DNA of 64,000 bases from Cepaea nemoralis (GCA_014155875.1 JACEFZ010014441.1:392501-456500), one strand, 5' to 3'. Shown: positions 1-11,725, numbered from the stretch's first letter. The notes: generated by a model from the letters alone, not told the origin. Made by a program: numbers and translations.

Positions 1-1385
1 AACCAAGTCATTTTAGCTGAGTTGTTGTGTTAAGTTAGAGAACTGAGTTGTAACTCAATTGTCCTCTACGGTAGATATATATTGTAACCCTAGTTTCCCG
101 ATGTTAAAGATTCATCTGTATCGCTCATTTCTCTATAACAGAGTAACGAGCTTTAACTGATATTTATGTTAGTAAAACGTTTACATTCATAATTTCCTTA
201 GTTAGTTAGTCGCAGTTCCAACTTCACAGCAACGGGTCGTCCCCATTATGCCCCTTAGTTAAAATAGTTACTCTTATTTATAAGTGTTCACATTACGACC
301 GCTTTACTCTTTCGACCTATGACAGGTCTAGCAACCCGGCAGTGAATTTACTTGTCCCTGTAAAAATTATTCTGGTGAATCACGTAGAACATTGGAAGAA
401 AGGAGCTAGTCACAGGGGCTGGAACTTGAATAACCTTTCCACATGACGCCTAATGGCATAATTGGAACACAACAACAACTCTTTGGAAGACATGAGAAAC
501 ACAAACATATGTTTTGATTACATGAACGCAACAGTGTAGGCTGTAAAAGACTAACATTACTGACTGAAGAGTATGCTAATTAAGGTGGAGAAAGGAATGT
601 TTCGTGTGGAATGGATATGCTCGCTTCAGAGGTCACAGATTGTGAGAATTGTATGATGTTTTGCCCTAACCATGCGGTAGTGCGAGGGAATAAACAGTCT
701 GATAGGTTGGCAGGGAATGCACCTCTTGGTGGTAGATTATATATGGACATGGGAGAGGTGATCGAGTGCCCGTGGGACAAGGTGGAGAAGGCTGGGAAAC
801 AAAGTGACTACGTGTGTGTGGAAAGAATGATATGGCAGGGATTCGGCAGGGGTTCTGGAAGAATGTCAAAACTGAGAGCGAAGACAAGGAGAACTTTCAA
901 ATGTATAGCTGTGGGAACGATTATTAGTATGACTCTTAGCTGGCTGTTGAACGAGAGAACGGAACGCTTATAGGAATGTCCTGAGTGCAGTGATGTCGGT
1001 TCTTAGCTCAACTCAACTTAACGCTACACTTTAACACCCTTTCTATAACTGGTCTGAATAAGAAAATAAATACTCAATGTGGCTATGGAGGAAAGAGATA
1101 CCTAGATATCAAAGATCAAGAACAAGAAATAGAGATAAAGAAGGAATACTTAACTGAAGATATGAGTAATATGGTCAACACACACAAGGAACAGGAAGCA
1201 GTCAAACCTCCATGTTGGATACAATGTTAACCCACGGCAGACGGATACCGTGAAGAGAAGACTTTAATTATGCAGCTCTGTTAACACTGTTAAAATAAAA
1301 ATAACATACCCACATAAAGAGCCTTTAAGCTTAGATGGAATCTATATAGAGGAATAAGGAAAATCAATCCGAAGAAATGTATCTT
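1..1385. other. No recognised feature
   Basis: I see no coding potential, element ends or tandem repeat here. The longest open frame (611-973 plus, 120 aa) has no recognisable motif, and its reverse complement is open too. Treat as anonymous intergenic or intronic DNA. Confidence 0.5.
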
Positions 1386-2161
1386 GAAGCTAATATAAAG
1401 ACAAATCAGCTGCAGAATCAAATTGACAGACATGCTGAGTGACAAGTGCAATCTATAGCATCAAGGTCCACAACCCGACAACAATCATACACCGGTTTGT
1501 CACAGGGGACAGATGACAAAGCCTTGAAGAAAGACAAAGATCATTCGTCCCATCAGGTCTTCTGTCCAGCGATCCTTCATCTCCACTCCTAAAAGAGTCC
1601 AGCAGGCGGACACGCGGGATAAGTTTACCCTAATAGCTTTGATTTTGCCAGAAGGTGATTTTTTTGACGGCAGGCAATTAAAGTTTCTTTCTTGGATGTG
1701 AAATTCTAAATCTCCGTATTGATGGCAGCGATTTGTGAGGGAATGTTGGGGGATGTAGGGATGCACAAATCCTGGACTTTTTTCACAGAAGTAAATTTGG
1801 GTATTCCCCTGCATCGTCCTTTGTCGTAATCATAACTACTATCATTGAGGGAGATGTTGTGGCACAGTGGCTAACATGTTTGCCTTTCTGCTCAGTGATC
1901 AGCGTTTGAATCTCTACTGGGGCGAAACTTTAAAAAGTGATCTAACCCTTAGGCAGTTTTGGATTTAAATGGGAACCACCAAATATTATGGGAAGAAAAG
2001 GCGACCAGAGTCATATTATTTAAGTATATGAAAGATAATGTCATCCATACAGAAACTACGAATGGAAGACAGTCAGCTCATTTATATCGATACACGCGTA
2101 TTTATAATAATCACAATTGACAGCTTTCGAGTATGGAGGTTCTCCCGCCCCCTCCCTCCCT

Positions 2162-2163
<2 letters not shown>
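1386..2163 (+). repeat. Composite repeat family A, copy 1
   Basis: This is the fullest copy of a dispersed repeat that recurs at 2295, 4192, 6200 and 10190. It starts near CTAATATAAAGA, carries a box reading TCAAGGTCCACAACCCGA, then a tRNA-like module: A-box-like GGCACAGTGGCTAACATG at 1861 and B-box-like AGCGTTTGAATCTC at about 1910. It runs directly into a CT microsatellite. Shared order across copies shows one mobile unit, probably a tRNA-related SINE with a long non-tRNA 5' part. Confidence 0.75.

Positions 2164-2246
<83 letters not shown>
2164..2246. repeat. (CT)n microsatellite
   Basis: Nearly perfect CT run at the 3' edge of repeat A copy 1. Copies at 4.97 and 6.94 kb end the same way, so it is likely part of, or seeded by, the mobile repeat. 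Confidence 0.97.
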
Positions 2247-2251
<5 letters not shown>

Positions 2252-2294
2252 ATAACAACATCCCACATGAAGAATCTAACAAGTCTGTAATGAA

Positions 2295-2490
2295 AAAATA
2301 AATCAGCTGCAGAATCAAACTGACAGACATGCGAATGACAAATACAATCTAACGCATCAAGGTCCACAACCCGACTACAATCATGCACGGTTTGTCACGG
2401 AATAGGGAGGGGGGGGGGCAGAAGACAAAACCTTGAAGAAAGACAAAGATCATTCGTCCCACCAGGTCTTCTGTCCAGCGATCCTTCATG
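2295..2490 (+). repeat. Composite repeat family A, copy 2 (truncated)
   Basis: Matches the first 200 bases of the family: CAGCTGCAGAATC start, TCAAGGTCCACAACCCGA box, and the stretch ending GTCCAGCGATCCTTCAT. It stops before the tRNA-like module. It begins about 50 bases after the previous CT run, so copies 1 and 2 are nearly head to tail. Confidence 0.75.
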
Positions 2491-2604
2491 TCACTTGTCG
2501 TCCCTGGAGGAAAGTGGACTCGACAAGCACATCTTTAATATCCTTCTACTATTGGAACTATTGAATGACTTTTGTCTACACTCCTCCCTTCTGTCTTCCA
2601 TACA

Positions 2605-2607
<3 letters not shown>

Positions 2608-2686
<79 letters not shown>
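2608..2686. repeat. (CT)n microsatellite
   Basis: Near-perfect CT run lying about 120 bases after truncated repeat A copy 2. Confidence 0.97.
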
Positions 2687-2687
<1 letters not shown>

Positions 2688-4191
2688 TCATAACATACCC
2701 TGACAACAGTTTCCTCCAACAATTAATAACATGTTTATTATTGAAAACTATGTCAGTTGTATGTATTGAATGTGTATATGTAGTTGGTAGTGTCTGCTAG
2801 TGTGAGTGCAAGATAGGACTTTTGACTTCGTATGTGCCGTATACTTTCTCGCCTCTTCATACGGCCAAACCACAGGACATCAAACATAGAAATGGACAGC
2901 TCTCGCCCTGGATTATCTCCTCCTGCTTGAGTCTGGACTTAATCCAATTCTTGAAAAACAAATGTTCAATGTCTTATCAGCAGAAAATAATCCGATTTAG
3001 GTAAGTCACTGAAATCCATATATTTCCTGTTTTTGGAAGGTATTACACTCCATCACGGAATACACACCGCCACTATCCAACATTGCCTAGAGTTAATATA
3101 AATGTTCTACACAATGTCTCTTGTTAATCAAGTTTTATCTTTATTCCCAGTGCAATTGCATGCAGTTCTAAGTATCCCTGCTTTCCACAGGTTAACGTCT
3201 TTTTCCTTTTAAATGCTTTACTTGTATATTAGTTTGCGTATACAGTGTTCTGTATTTGACGTTAAGTTATATCTTCTCACTAGTAAAACATGCTTATGTT
3301 CTTGTTGGTTCTAGGTAGGTACTTTATTTGCTCAAGTGAAGTAACCTTCATTTCTTCTTTGATTACAATAGTGGGATTGGAACCTGTGTGAGAGATATTA
3401 AATCAGGTGATATGAGTCTGCTTCATAATACGTCTTATGTGGGTGTCCTTCTATAGCCATATTGAGAAGCCTCCGAAAGACACTCTGACATAAGACATAT
3501 GAGTGCACTTAAGTTTACACGATTATATAAACTAAGGAAATGCTACAAGGCAAGAACAAACACCTATTACCCCATGCTGCTATTACGCTAAGGTTAGTTT
3601 ACCTTATATCTTCTATTATCATCCAGGAATTGAAATTTATAATTAAGCACATCGGCACTAATATCCCATTGCCTTAAACAATACGGGACTATAATTTCTT
3701 TTCCACACATAGGATGCATAGATATCTCTGTCCAGTTTTGGAACACACACTAAAACAGAAAACCCAGTTTCTACTATTTATATTGTGCCTCCCATTCTTC
3801 GTTATTGTTTGATCCACAATCAAATTTGCCGTAAGTCCCCACATCAAAAGTTTGTGAAGTCACGTATTCATTAGTGGCGCTCCGTCTCGTCTCTCCTTCG
3901 TCTCGTCCTTCGTTCTTCCGCTGTTTCTCTGTGTTCCCCTACGCTAGTACTTCAAAGCGTCCGAACCCTTTGATCGCCGTCTCCGTTCGTTTTCCCGTTG
4001 TTGAAGTCTCCCCATTGTTGTCTCCGTTGACAGAGCTGGTCAATGACTCCTTACACTGTATCCTATTTTATACTGTCTGTCAATAACCTTTAATTCATCC
4101 TCATCTCAGATTGAAGTACTCGACTGTTAACCCTCTTCATACCTTGTAATTAATCTTACTAGTGTATCAGGGAATCATTAACTCGCAGTAT
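2687..4191. other. No recognised feature
   Basis: No element end, tandem repeat or convincing exon. There is a good-looking splice donor at 3001 (AG then GTAAGTCA), but no matching acceptor upstream with an open frame, so I do not call an exon. Confidence 0.45.
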
Positions 4192-4969
4192 CCCGTGACA
4201 CTTCATATCCTCTCTAAGAGAGTCCAGCAACCGGACACACGGGACAAGTTTACCCTAATAGCTTTGATTTTGTCAGAAGGTGATTTTTTTTCTTTTTTTT
4301 TTTGGCGGAAGGCAATTAAAGTTTCTTTCTTGGGTGTGAAATTCTCAATCTCATGTTGATGGCGGAATTTGTGAGGAATTGTTGGGGGATGTAGGGATGC
4401 ACAAACCTGGCTTTTTTTCCAAATGTAATTTTGGGTATATTTTGACGTCGTACTTGTCGTAATCAAAACGAAAACTGCGATCATGACGGAGATGTGGCGC
4501 AGAGGTTAACACGCTTTCCTACGGATCAGTTGTTTGATACACATTGTTGGGATACACAATCCGGGTCTGATGTGTTGTTGTTTTTTTTGTTTTTTTTTTT
4601 TTGGTCTTTTTCTTTCAGAAGTAAATTTGGTTTTGTTTGGGCATTGTCCTCGTCGTAATAAGAACCATTACTACTATCATCAGGTAGTCGTGGCGCAGTG
4701 ACTAACATAGGTGGTTACTGTGACCAGTGGTTATTGTTCGAATCCAGACTGAGGAGAAGTTTCAAAAAGTGTCCGGGACTCTTGGGTGGGTCCGGCTTTA
4801 AATGGTTACCACAACATGACCTGGGAGGTAGTGGTAATCAGCGTGATATTAACTTTGAAGTTGAATATTGATTTGATCAATACAAAACCAAGGAACGGAA
4901 GACAGTCAACCTACATTTTCTTGATATCATTTTAATAATTGCAAATTTACAGCATCCGAGTACGGATGT

Positions 4970-4973
<4 letters not shown>
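4192..4973 (+). repeat. Composite repeat family A, copy 3
   Basis: Begins inside the family at CTCTAAGAGAGTCCAGCA and runs to a CT tract. It has two tRNA-like modules, one at 4494-4550 and one at 4688-4750 (GTGGCGCAGTGACTAAC, then TTGTTCGAATCC). The second module follows a repeated stretch (CGTCGTAAT, CTACTATCATCA), so this copy looks internally duplicated. Confidence 0.75.
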
Positions 4974-5034
<61 letters not shown>

Positions 5035-5360
5035 CTCTCTCCTCTCTCTCTCTCTTTTGCTTTCTCTCTCTTTCTCTTACTCTCTCTATTTCTGTTTGTG
5101 TGTGTGGTGTTTCTGTGTGGGTGTGTGTGCGTGTCTTTATGTCTATGTCTGTCTGTCTATGTGTCGCATTGTCTTTGATTGTATTTTATCGATGTCTCTC
5201 TCTCTCTGTCTGTATCTCTCTGTATATCTCTCTCTTTCTGTTTATCTATTTATCTTCTGTCTCTCTGTCTATCTCTGTCTTTCTCTCTGTATATTTCCGT
5301 CTGATTGTCTAACTCTATCGTTGTGTCTTTCTGTTTATATGTCACTCTGTCCCTCTACCT
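4974..5360. repeat. CT microsatellite grading into pyrimidine-rich low complexity
   Basis: Pure CT to about 5054, then interrupted CTCT, TCTG and TGTG blocks to 5360. It adjoins repeat A copy 3. Open frames of Leu and Ser here are artefacts of the repeat. Confidence 0.9.
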
Positions 5361-5651
5361 GTACGTACATATACAGGTAGTCGTCGACTTACGACCACGA
5401 TCGGTTCCGACAGACCGGTCGTAACACGATTTGGTCGTAAGTTGAGTACGCTATGTGTACAGTAATGTGAAGTGATGTTATAAAAATATTTAAGTTAAAT
5501 TATATCATAAATTTCTTTTATTATTGTTATAAATCATAATTTTCGATGTTCATTTTGTGCCATTTGTATCATCTCTACACCATTTTGTTTCTTATTTTTA
5601 CATCGTCAGGTTTAAGAAAAACACTGCATTAACTGTACATGTACAACTGGT

Positions 5652-5920
5652 TTAATATTTGCAAAACATACAAAATACAGGTGTGGAAAATACTATAGGA
5701 AACATTATTATTACATGGTCTACCATCTCTAGTTCGGCGTCGTCAATAAAGATTGAAGGTACCCCATGTGCACCTTGTGACATAATCTGTGTCTTCTTTT
5801 TGTTAATTGTTAAACCAAATTCTGAACAAGCATTGGAGAATGCAGATAGTAGACATTGTAATTCTTCCTCAGAGTGGGTCGTAACTGCAGCATCATCTGC
5901 AAAAATCAGGTTATTCATCT
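5652..5920 (-). pseudogene. LINE reverse transcriptase palm fragment
   Basis: A minus-strand frame of about 88 codons reads NLIFADDAAV followed by a helical stretch ending FGLTINKKKTQIM, the usual order around and after RT motif C (F/YADD) in non-LTR retrotransposons. The spacing to the Lys-rich segment resembles the zinc-finger LINE at 60.2 kb (family epsilon). Only this palm piece is present: no endonuclease, no motif A or B. It is an internal fragment, not a gene, and lies inside the MITE-like element. Confidence 0.8.
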
Positions 5921-5984
5921 AAGTCTACAAAGACTGAGCATGGAATAAACCGTCACACAACCTGTCTTTGCAGACAACGCCGTT

Positions 5985-6112
5985 CGACTGATAATTGAGG
6001 CAGAAATCAATCTTTAAATATTGAGCTCAGCCCACTACTGGCAACGCTGATCGCACTCTGGTATGAACCTAAGGCCTATCCACATCAATGTGGAAGCACT
6101 AGACTCGATTTA
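5985..6112 (-). repeat. SINE B fragment
   Basis: Shares TTTAAATATTGAGC, CACTACTGGCAACG and ATGAACCTAAGGCCTATCC with the fuller SINE B copies at 7975 and 40255. The tRNA-like head is missing. Confidence 0.75.
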
Positions 6113-6199
6113 ATAATATGGCTAGTGATTGTGGTCGTAAAGTCGAATGGTCGTAAGTTGCATAGGTCGTGTGGTGCTAATTTTTTTTTTTTTTTTAAA

Positions 6200-6941
6200 G
6201 AAACTAATATAATGAGAAGCCAGCTGCAGAATTAGACTGACAGACAAGAGAGTGACGAGTGCAATCTATAACATCAAGGTCCACAACCCGAAACAATCAT
6301 ACACGGTTTGTCACTGGGGGACAGAAGACAAAGTCTTGAAGAAAGACAAAGATCACTCGCCCCATCAGGTCTTCTGTCCAGTGATCCTTCATCTCCTCTC
6401 TAAAAGAGTCCAGCAAGCGGACACGCGGGACAGGTTTACCCTAATAGCTTGATTTTTTTCAGAAGGTGAATTTTTGGCGGAAGGCAGTTAAAGTTTCTTT
6501 CTTGGATGTGAAATTCTCAGTCTCGTCTTTATGGCGGGATTTGTGAGGGATTGTTGGGGATGTAGGGATGCACAAACATGGCCTTTGTACCAGATGTAAT
6601 TTTGGGTATATTTTGACGTCGTCCTTAGTCGTAATCAAAACGGAAAACTGCGATCATGAGGGAGATGTTGTGGCGCAGAGATTAACACGCTTTCCTACTA
6701 GCCCAGATGGTCATTGTTCGAATCCTTACTGTGGTGACCTCGTGACCTAAGCCCACAAGCGACCGAACTTGAAATGGGCACCAGACAATTTCCTAAGAAA
6801 TAAAAGCATCTTGTGTGATATTAACTCAGGATCTGAAATGTGATTTGATGAATACAAAAACTAGGAACGGAAGACAGCCAAAACATTGCTTTAGATAGTA
6901 TTCTAATAATCAAAGCTAATAGCATTCTAGTGCAGAGATTC
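6200..6941 (+). repeat. Composite repeat family A, copy 4
   Basis: Nearly full unit from CTAATATAATGAG to the CT tract. The tRNA-like module at 6666-6730 reads TGTGGCGCAGAGATTAACAC then TTGTTCGAATCC. The 3' flank GGAACGGAAGACAG just before the CT run is shared with copy 3. Confidence 0.8.
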
Positions 6942-7327
6942 ATCTCTCTCTATCTCTCTATCTCTCTCTCTTTCTCTCTCTCGCTCTCTCTCTCTCTCTC
7001 TTTCTCTCTCTACCCCTGTCTATATGTCTATATGCCTTTCTCCCTCTCACTCTGTTTCTCTCTATCAGTCTATATGTCTCTGTCTGTCTATATGTCTCTC
7101 TCTCTATATATATCTCTCATTATATGTGCCTATGTCTCTCTTTGTCTCTCTGACCCTCTCTCTCTCTCTCTTTATGTCTCTCTGTATGTGTTTATCTGTC
7201 GTTCTTCGTCTTTATGAGCTTATCGCTCTCAGTGCCTCTCTCGCTCTGACTGTCTTTCTCTATGCCTCCATACACGAAACGTGTCTGGATGTCACTCTGT
7301 CTCTCTTACACATACTCTCTCTGTCTC

Positions 7328-7376
<49 letters not shown>

Positions 7377-7821
7377 TGCTGAGTCTCTCATAGTGCATCA
7401 CTCTCTTTCTATGTTACTCAATGTTTCTCTCGCTCTGTCTTTCTCAATATGTTTCTCTGTCTTTCTGAGCCTCTCTCTCTCTATCTCTCTATGTCTTTGT
7501 CTCTTTCTGCATCTTTCTCTGTCTGTGTGTGTCACCTTTGTGTCTGCCTCTCTGTGACTCTCTATTTGTCTTTCTGACTTTATCGCTGTACCTTTATGTG
7601 TGTAACTCTCTCCCTTTGTCTCTTTGTCTCACTCTGTTTCTCTGTCTTTGTCTCTCTGTGTCTCGCTGTTTCTGGCTTTCTGTCTGTCTGTCTGTCTGTC
7701 AGTCTGTCTGTCTGTCTGTCTGTCCGTCCGTCCGTCCATCCGTCTCTCCGCCCCTCCGCCCCTCCCTCCTTTCAACCGCCCCCCGCCCGCCTACCCGCCC
7801 GTCCGTCCGTCCGTCCGTTCG

Positions 7822-7889
<68 letters not shown>

Positions 7890-7890
7890 C
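6942..7890. repeat. Pyrimidine-rich low-complexity block
   Basis: CT-rich sequence of almost 950 bases: pure CT at 6942-7010, 7320-7372 and 7826-7888, a TCTG run at 7680-7725, and CGTC/CCGC runs at 7723-7820. It starts at the 3' edge of repeat A copy 4. The overlapping open frames (up to 177 aa) are repeat artefacts. Confidence 0.9.
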
Positions 7891-7895
7891 TCTCT

Positions 7896-8241
7896 CAGGT
7901 CTTCTGTCCAGCGACCCCTCATCTCCTAAGAGAGTCGAACAGGCGGACACTCGAGGAAGTTTACACTAATAGATTTATTTGGTTGTTTCGGGATTTGAGG
8001 TTTAAAGATTGAGCACACCCCACAACTGGTAACGCTGATCGTATTCAAGTACAAACCCAAGTCCTTGTCCACGTTATATTAGAAGCTCGAGACTCGAGTG
8101 TCGCTCTCGTTTGAACTCTTCATTAGTGCATATCCCTGACTGGACCAGGGATCGAACCCCGGATCTCTGGCTTGTTAGGCGGGTGTGTAATCACTAGACC
8201 ACGCGTTTCAAGCTAGACGTTACCAAATTATCACTATAGAA
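7896..8241 (-). repeat. SINE B, main part (with a scrap of repeat A at its left edge)
   Basis: Read on the minus strand, the tRNA-like head lies at 8140-8205: A-box-like TGGTCTAGTGATTAC, a loop reading CTAACAA (a Val anticodon loop) and B-box-like GGGGTTCGATCCC. The body runs to TTTCGGGATTTGAGG near 7985. Positions 7896-7970 match the AGTCCAGCA region of repeat A. The copy is interrupted at 8241 by a hAT element and resumes at 8686. Confidence 0.8.
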
Positions 8242-8685
8242 CAGGGGTGGGCAAACTTTTTGTGCGTCGGGCCATATTGACAAATGTAAAGCTATTGGAG
8301 GCCGCATATATATAATGTCCACTTTGTTTACAGCAACCTATCACAATAAGGAATTATGAATTGTTGATTTCTAATGAGATGTATGTAACTACTTGCAATT
8401 TTTGACAGTATTCTGAAATCTGGAGTAAGTTTACTTGTTGAAATTCGCATGACAGCAAGCAAGGTGCAGTCCAACTATAAAGACCTATTCTTAGATTTGT
8501 TGAAAGAAAGAAATTTTATCAAAAATGTTAAAATAATCATAACGGTAAATGAATTTCTGTAAATTTCAACAACATAACTTAAAAACGAAGTAAAATGTTT
8601 TTTTATTTCTAAATGCCCTCGAGGGCCGCAACATATCAGTTACCGGGCCGCATGCGGCCCGCGGGCCGTAGTTTGCCCACCCCTA
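8242..8685. mobile_element. Non-autonomous hAT transposon
   Basis: The ends are inverted repeats: CAGGGGTGGGCAAACT at the left and AGTTTGCCCACCCCT(A) at the right. They are flanked by an imperfect 8-bp duplication, CTATAGAA and CTCTAGAA. Short inverted ends plus an 8-bp duplication are the hallmark of the hAT superfamily. The 444-bp interior has no transposase frame. It sits inside SINE B. Confidence 0.88.
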
Positions 8686-8735
8686 CTCTAGAATATCACA
8701 ACGTCACCCAATGTAGTTTGTTCATCCCACTTCAC
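8686..8735 (-). repeat. SINE B, remainder after the hAT insertion
   Basis: GAATATCACAACG continuing to ATGTAG matches the uninterrupted copy at 40500-40535, so it is the displaced end of the SINE that stops at 8241. Confidence 0.75.
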
Positions 8736-8789
8736 CCCACTCTTTTTCACGATTGATGGTTTCTAGATCCCACACCTGAAGTAAAAATA

Positions 8790-10180
8790 TTTCCGTCTAT
8801 GCCATTCAAGACCTGCCTCTTCTTAGTCTTTGACCCTTGACCACATCCATGGCTCCATGCAGGGGGCGATCCTTATCTGCAGCAACTCTCAGGTACCTTT
8901 TGGTACAATCCGCCATTGTTGGTAGCGCCAAGATATGCCTCATGCATATAATTGGTGTGTCCTTTGTGCATCCCAGAATCACACGCATGGCAGCATTTTG
9001 TTTGCGCTTCAGCCTTTCAAGCTGGCTCTTTGATGCTGTCAGCAGCTCCAAACCATACTCAGTGATAGAAATTATTAAATGCTGTTTGCCTGTAAGGCAT
9101 CCTCTGCTCTACCCCAGTTGCTACCATCACCCTCAAAGCATTAAGTCCTCTACCAGCCTTCACTACCAAAGCCTCCACATGATCTTTAAAAGACGTACAC
9201 CTGTCGAAGGTGATACCCTAGTACTTCAATTTACTCTCTCGACTAATAGGACATCCATTCGATATAATATATGGGGCATCTGCCATCACAATCCCGTTAT
9301 CCAGGGAGTACCACACAACTGATGCCATGTCTGGGTTTATAACGGCCCCTTGCGTCCCTGCACCACTCTGCCACCCCATTTACTGCCACCCGTAAATCTG
9401 CAGCCAAACTTTCACTGTCTCTGCCCTGACTGCACACCAGCACATCATCTGCAAATGTCAAGATTCTACCAAAACCTGGTGTCTCAATAGCTGCGACTTT
9501 GCTGATGTAGACATTAAAGAGCATTTGGGACAAGGCAGACCCCGATGGCAACCCAGTTGTAATCGTTCAGGGATCAGAAGTTCAGGAATCCATGCGAAGT
9601 GCAACCTTACGCTTATAAAGGACTGCCGCAACCCATCTTACAAGGCAAGGGCAGACCTCCATGTCCAACAGTGTGTATATCAACCGATCATACCTGACCC
9701 TGTTATACACATCCTCCAGGTCAAGAGCTACCGCCACTGTCTCTTGTTTATCCTGGAAGCCCTCATAGACATCAAATCAAAAGTAGCCGCATTGGCCCAG
9801 GTGTCCTTCCCAGGCCGGTAACTCTCGAGCCCTTTGGGAAGCAGATTAAGAGTTTCCAAAAGTCGATGGAGCCTGCGGGCTACTATCTTTTCGAGGACTT
9901 TGACATACGTGTTTTGTAGGGTTATGATTCGGTATCCATTAAGTCTGGAGTGATCCTTACCTGGTTTTGGGAATTGGACCAGGTAACTGTGCAGCAAATT
10001 CTGGGGTATTTCCGCCGTATTCATGATGAGGTTGAAACAAAGAGCCATCTCCTCTAAGTCCCCATCCTTCATATTACTCATATGGGTGGACATCACCCCG
10101 TCCGGGTCTGGCGCTGTGTCTTTAGCACTCTTCAGTACACGTCTAATATTCTCCATCTTAAAAAGTCCAGAGAGCAATAA
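8790..10180 (-). pseudogene. Decayed LINE reverse transcriptase
   Basis: On the minus strand three broken frames give RT pieces in the right order. 10177-9728 holds the fingers, with PKPGKDHSRLNGYR and KVLEKIVARRL. 9551-9297 holds motif B (SGSALSQMLFNVYI) and motif C (FADDV). 9051-8806 holds a C-terminal connection segment (RLKRKQNAAMRVILG). Frames change between pieces, and motif A falls in a broken stretch around 9600-9720. No endonuclease is seen, so the copy is 5' truncated. The clade is uncertain; the fingers resemble Jockey, I or R1-type elements. Non-functional. Confidence 0.85.
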
Positions 10181-10189
10181 TAAAATTGA

Positions 10190-10480
10190 TTTATTTGGTT
10201 CTGAAGGTGATTTTTGGCGGCAGGCAATTAAAGTTTCTTTCTTAGATGTGAAATCCCCAATCTCGTGTTGATGGCGGATTTGTTATGGATTGTTGGGGGA
10301 TGTAGGGCCGCAGAAACCTGGTCTGTTATTTTTTTTTTTTTTTTTTTTTTTTTTGTTCTTTTGATTTTAGGAGTAATTTTAGGTTTGTTTTGACATCGTC
10401 CTTGTCGTAATCAAAACAGTTACTACTGCCATATCATTGTTGATGCTTAAAGGATTGCTCTTTGTTTCGAATACAGCGAT
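10190..10480 (+). repeat. Composite repeat family A, copy 5 (internal piece)
   Basis: Matches the middle of the family: GAAGGTGATTTTTGGCGGCA, AATTAAAGTTTCTTTCTTAG, GGATTGTTGGGGGATGTAGG and CGTCCTTGTCGTAATCA. It contains a poly-T run at 10328-10354. It adjoins the 5' side of the minus-strand LINE. Confidence 0.75.
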
Positions 10481-11279
10481 TGGCACTACGTTCACACAAG
10501 TTTATCACAACTGACAAATGAAATTACAACACACTTGTTATCAGTGTACTTGAGGAGTGTATTTGGCAACCCGTGGTGAATCAGTTCCTGCATCGACCAA
10601 AACAGGTCTCTGTTCCATACGTGACTCGGCAAGAGTACATGCAAGGCAACTATCCCCGAGGTCCCTACTCTCGAGTCGCTACTGGCGTCATGGTCTTAAA
10701 TCATCTCTTGCAGTCAACACTCGATTAAAAAATATAAAATGTTAACCAACTTACTTGTATCTCATCTGAATAAACACAATGATAACATCGGTTCTGGCCC
10801 TTAGAAAATATGGCTTAGCAGCATCTCCCGTGTTTATCACCGGCACAGTGGTACTTCGTGGGACATTCTAGATGTCTGTAGAGTCTGATTTGTTCTTTCA
10901 TTCCCACTAGTAACTAAGTAGATTACATTTTGCGTCAGTCACTGATATAGTAGAGTAAGTCTTTTTAAGGTGCCATGATTCGATGTTCGCAGGTCAGCTG
11001 TCCCTTTATCGAATGAATACCCAGTCTAGTCACGGTCTGACCTTCCGCCTTGTGACTTTTTTTGACCAATCCCCCTGTTAAGTGACCGTCGTTCGACTTA
11101 ACGCGTGTTACGCCTGTCGTGAGTTGTATTTGGTTACTGTTTACCCGTCACTGTTGTTTTAACCCTCTCTGGTCCTGTTAGGATAGTTCGTAACTGTGAC
11201 ATTTTGAAGAGTAACATTTGCATTACAGAAAATGAAAAGTATCTTATGCAATAAGTCACTATCACTGAATGTAAGAAAG
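10481..11279. other. No recognised feature
   Basis: I found no element ends, repeats or protein motifs here. Confidence 0.4.
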
Positions 11280-11725
11280 AGATTGCTGAAGTGCTATATA
11301 GATTCTGTTATGCTGAATGGCAGTTAATCTTGGAACGTAAAAGAACACATTGGGAAGAACTTAGGAAGCAACAGAGATGTGGTTCCTGAGACGAATGTTG
11401 CAAATTCCTTTGACTAACTGCCAGAGTAACTAATAACGACTGCGTGAAAGAGATCAAAGAAAACTGCAGCATTATTTACAACAATAAGAATGAGACAAAC
11501 ATCTTTCTTTTTTTCATGTGATGAGATGAGAGGCAATGGATAATATCGTGACAGTTGGAAAGATGCAAGAGGAAGGACGGCAGAGGCAGACTAAGAGCAA
11601 TGAAGCTGGATGGACTGAGACGGTGGGATGGAGGAATACCGTCAACTAGAGTTGATCCAGAACTCCAAAATGTGTGGAGAGATACGAACGCTTACGCCAG
11701 CTGGCATGATATGTGAAGATGATGA
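11280..11725 (+). pseudogene. LINE 3' fragment, family alpha
   Basis: A broken translation in several frames matches the better preserved copy at 53.7-54.05 kb: Trp-Phe-Leu-Arg-Arg start, TTIRMRQTSFF, LDGLRRWDGGI, and a terminal VWRDTNAYASWHDM. This is the RT-associated C-terminal region of an RTE-like LINE. Upstream domains are absent, so it is a 5'-truncated insertion. It ends in GATGATG, matching the GAT-type tail of the family. Confidence 0.8.

Larger units (their letters stand above)
5376..6175. mobile_element. MITE-like element with GACTTACGACC ends
   Basis: The left edge reads GTCGACTTACGACCACGATC. The right edge at 6130-6165, read in reverse complement, gives CGACTTTACGACCACAATC, so the ends are inverted repeats. 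GGTCGTAA also recurs inside the left end. The interior holds a LINE fragment and a SINE B fragment, which may be later insertions. The superfamily and target duplication are not resolved by eye. Confidence 0.5.

Noticed and set aside
611..973. 120-aa plus-strand frame
   Set aside because: No motif; frames on the opposite strand are also open; no splice or start support.
2822..3004. Possible terminal-to-internal exon ending at a donor (GTAAGTCA at 3001)
   Set aside because: No credible acceptor with a matching open frame upstream; a lone donor-like word is expected by chance.
7024..8012. Overlapping Leu/Ser-rich frames up to 177 aa
   Set aside because: Translations of CT and TCTG repeats.
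8140..8210. tRNA-Val gene on the minus strand
   Set aside because: Good loop CTAACAA and B box, but no acceptor stem, and the same unit recurs as SINE B at 40255.
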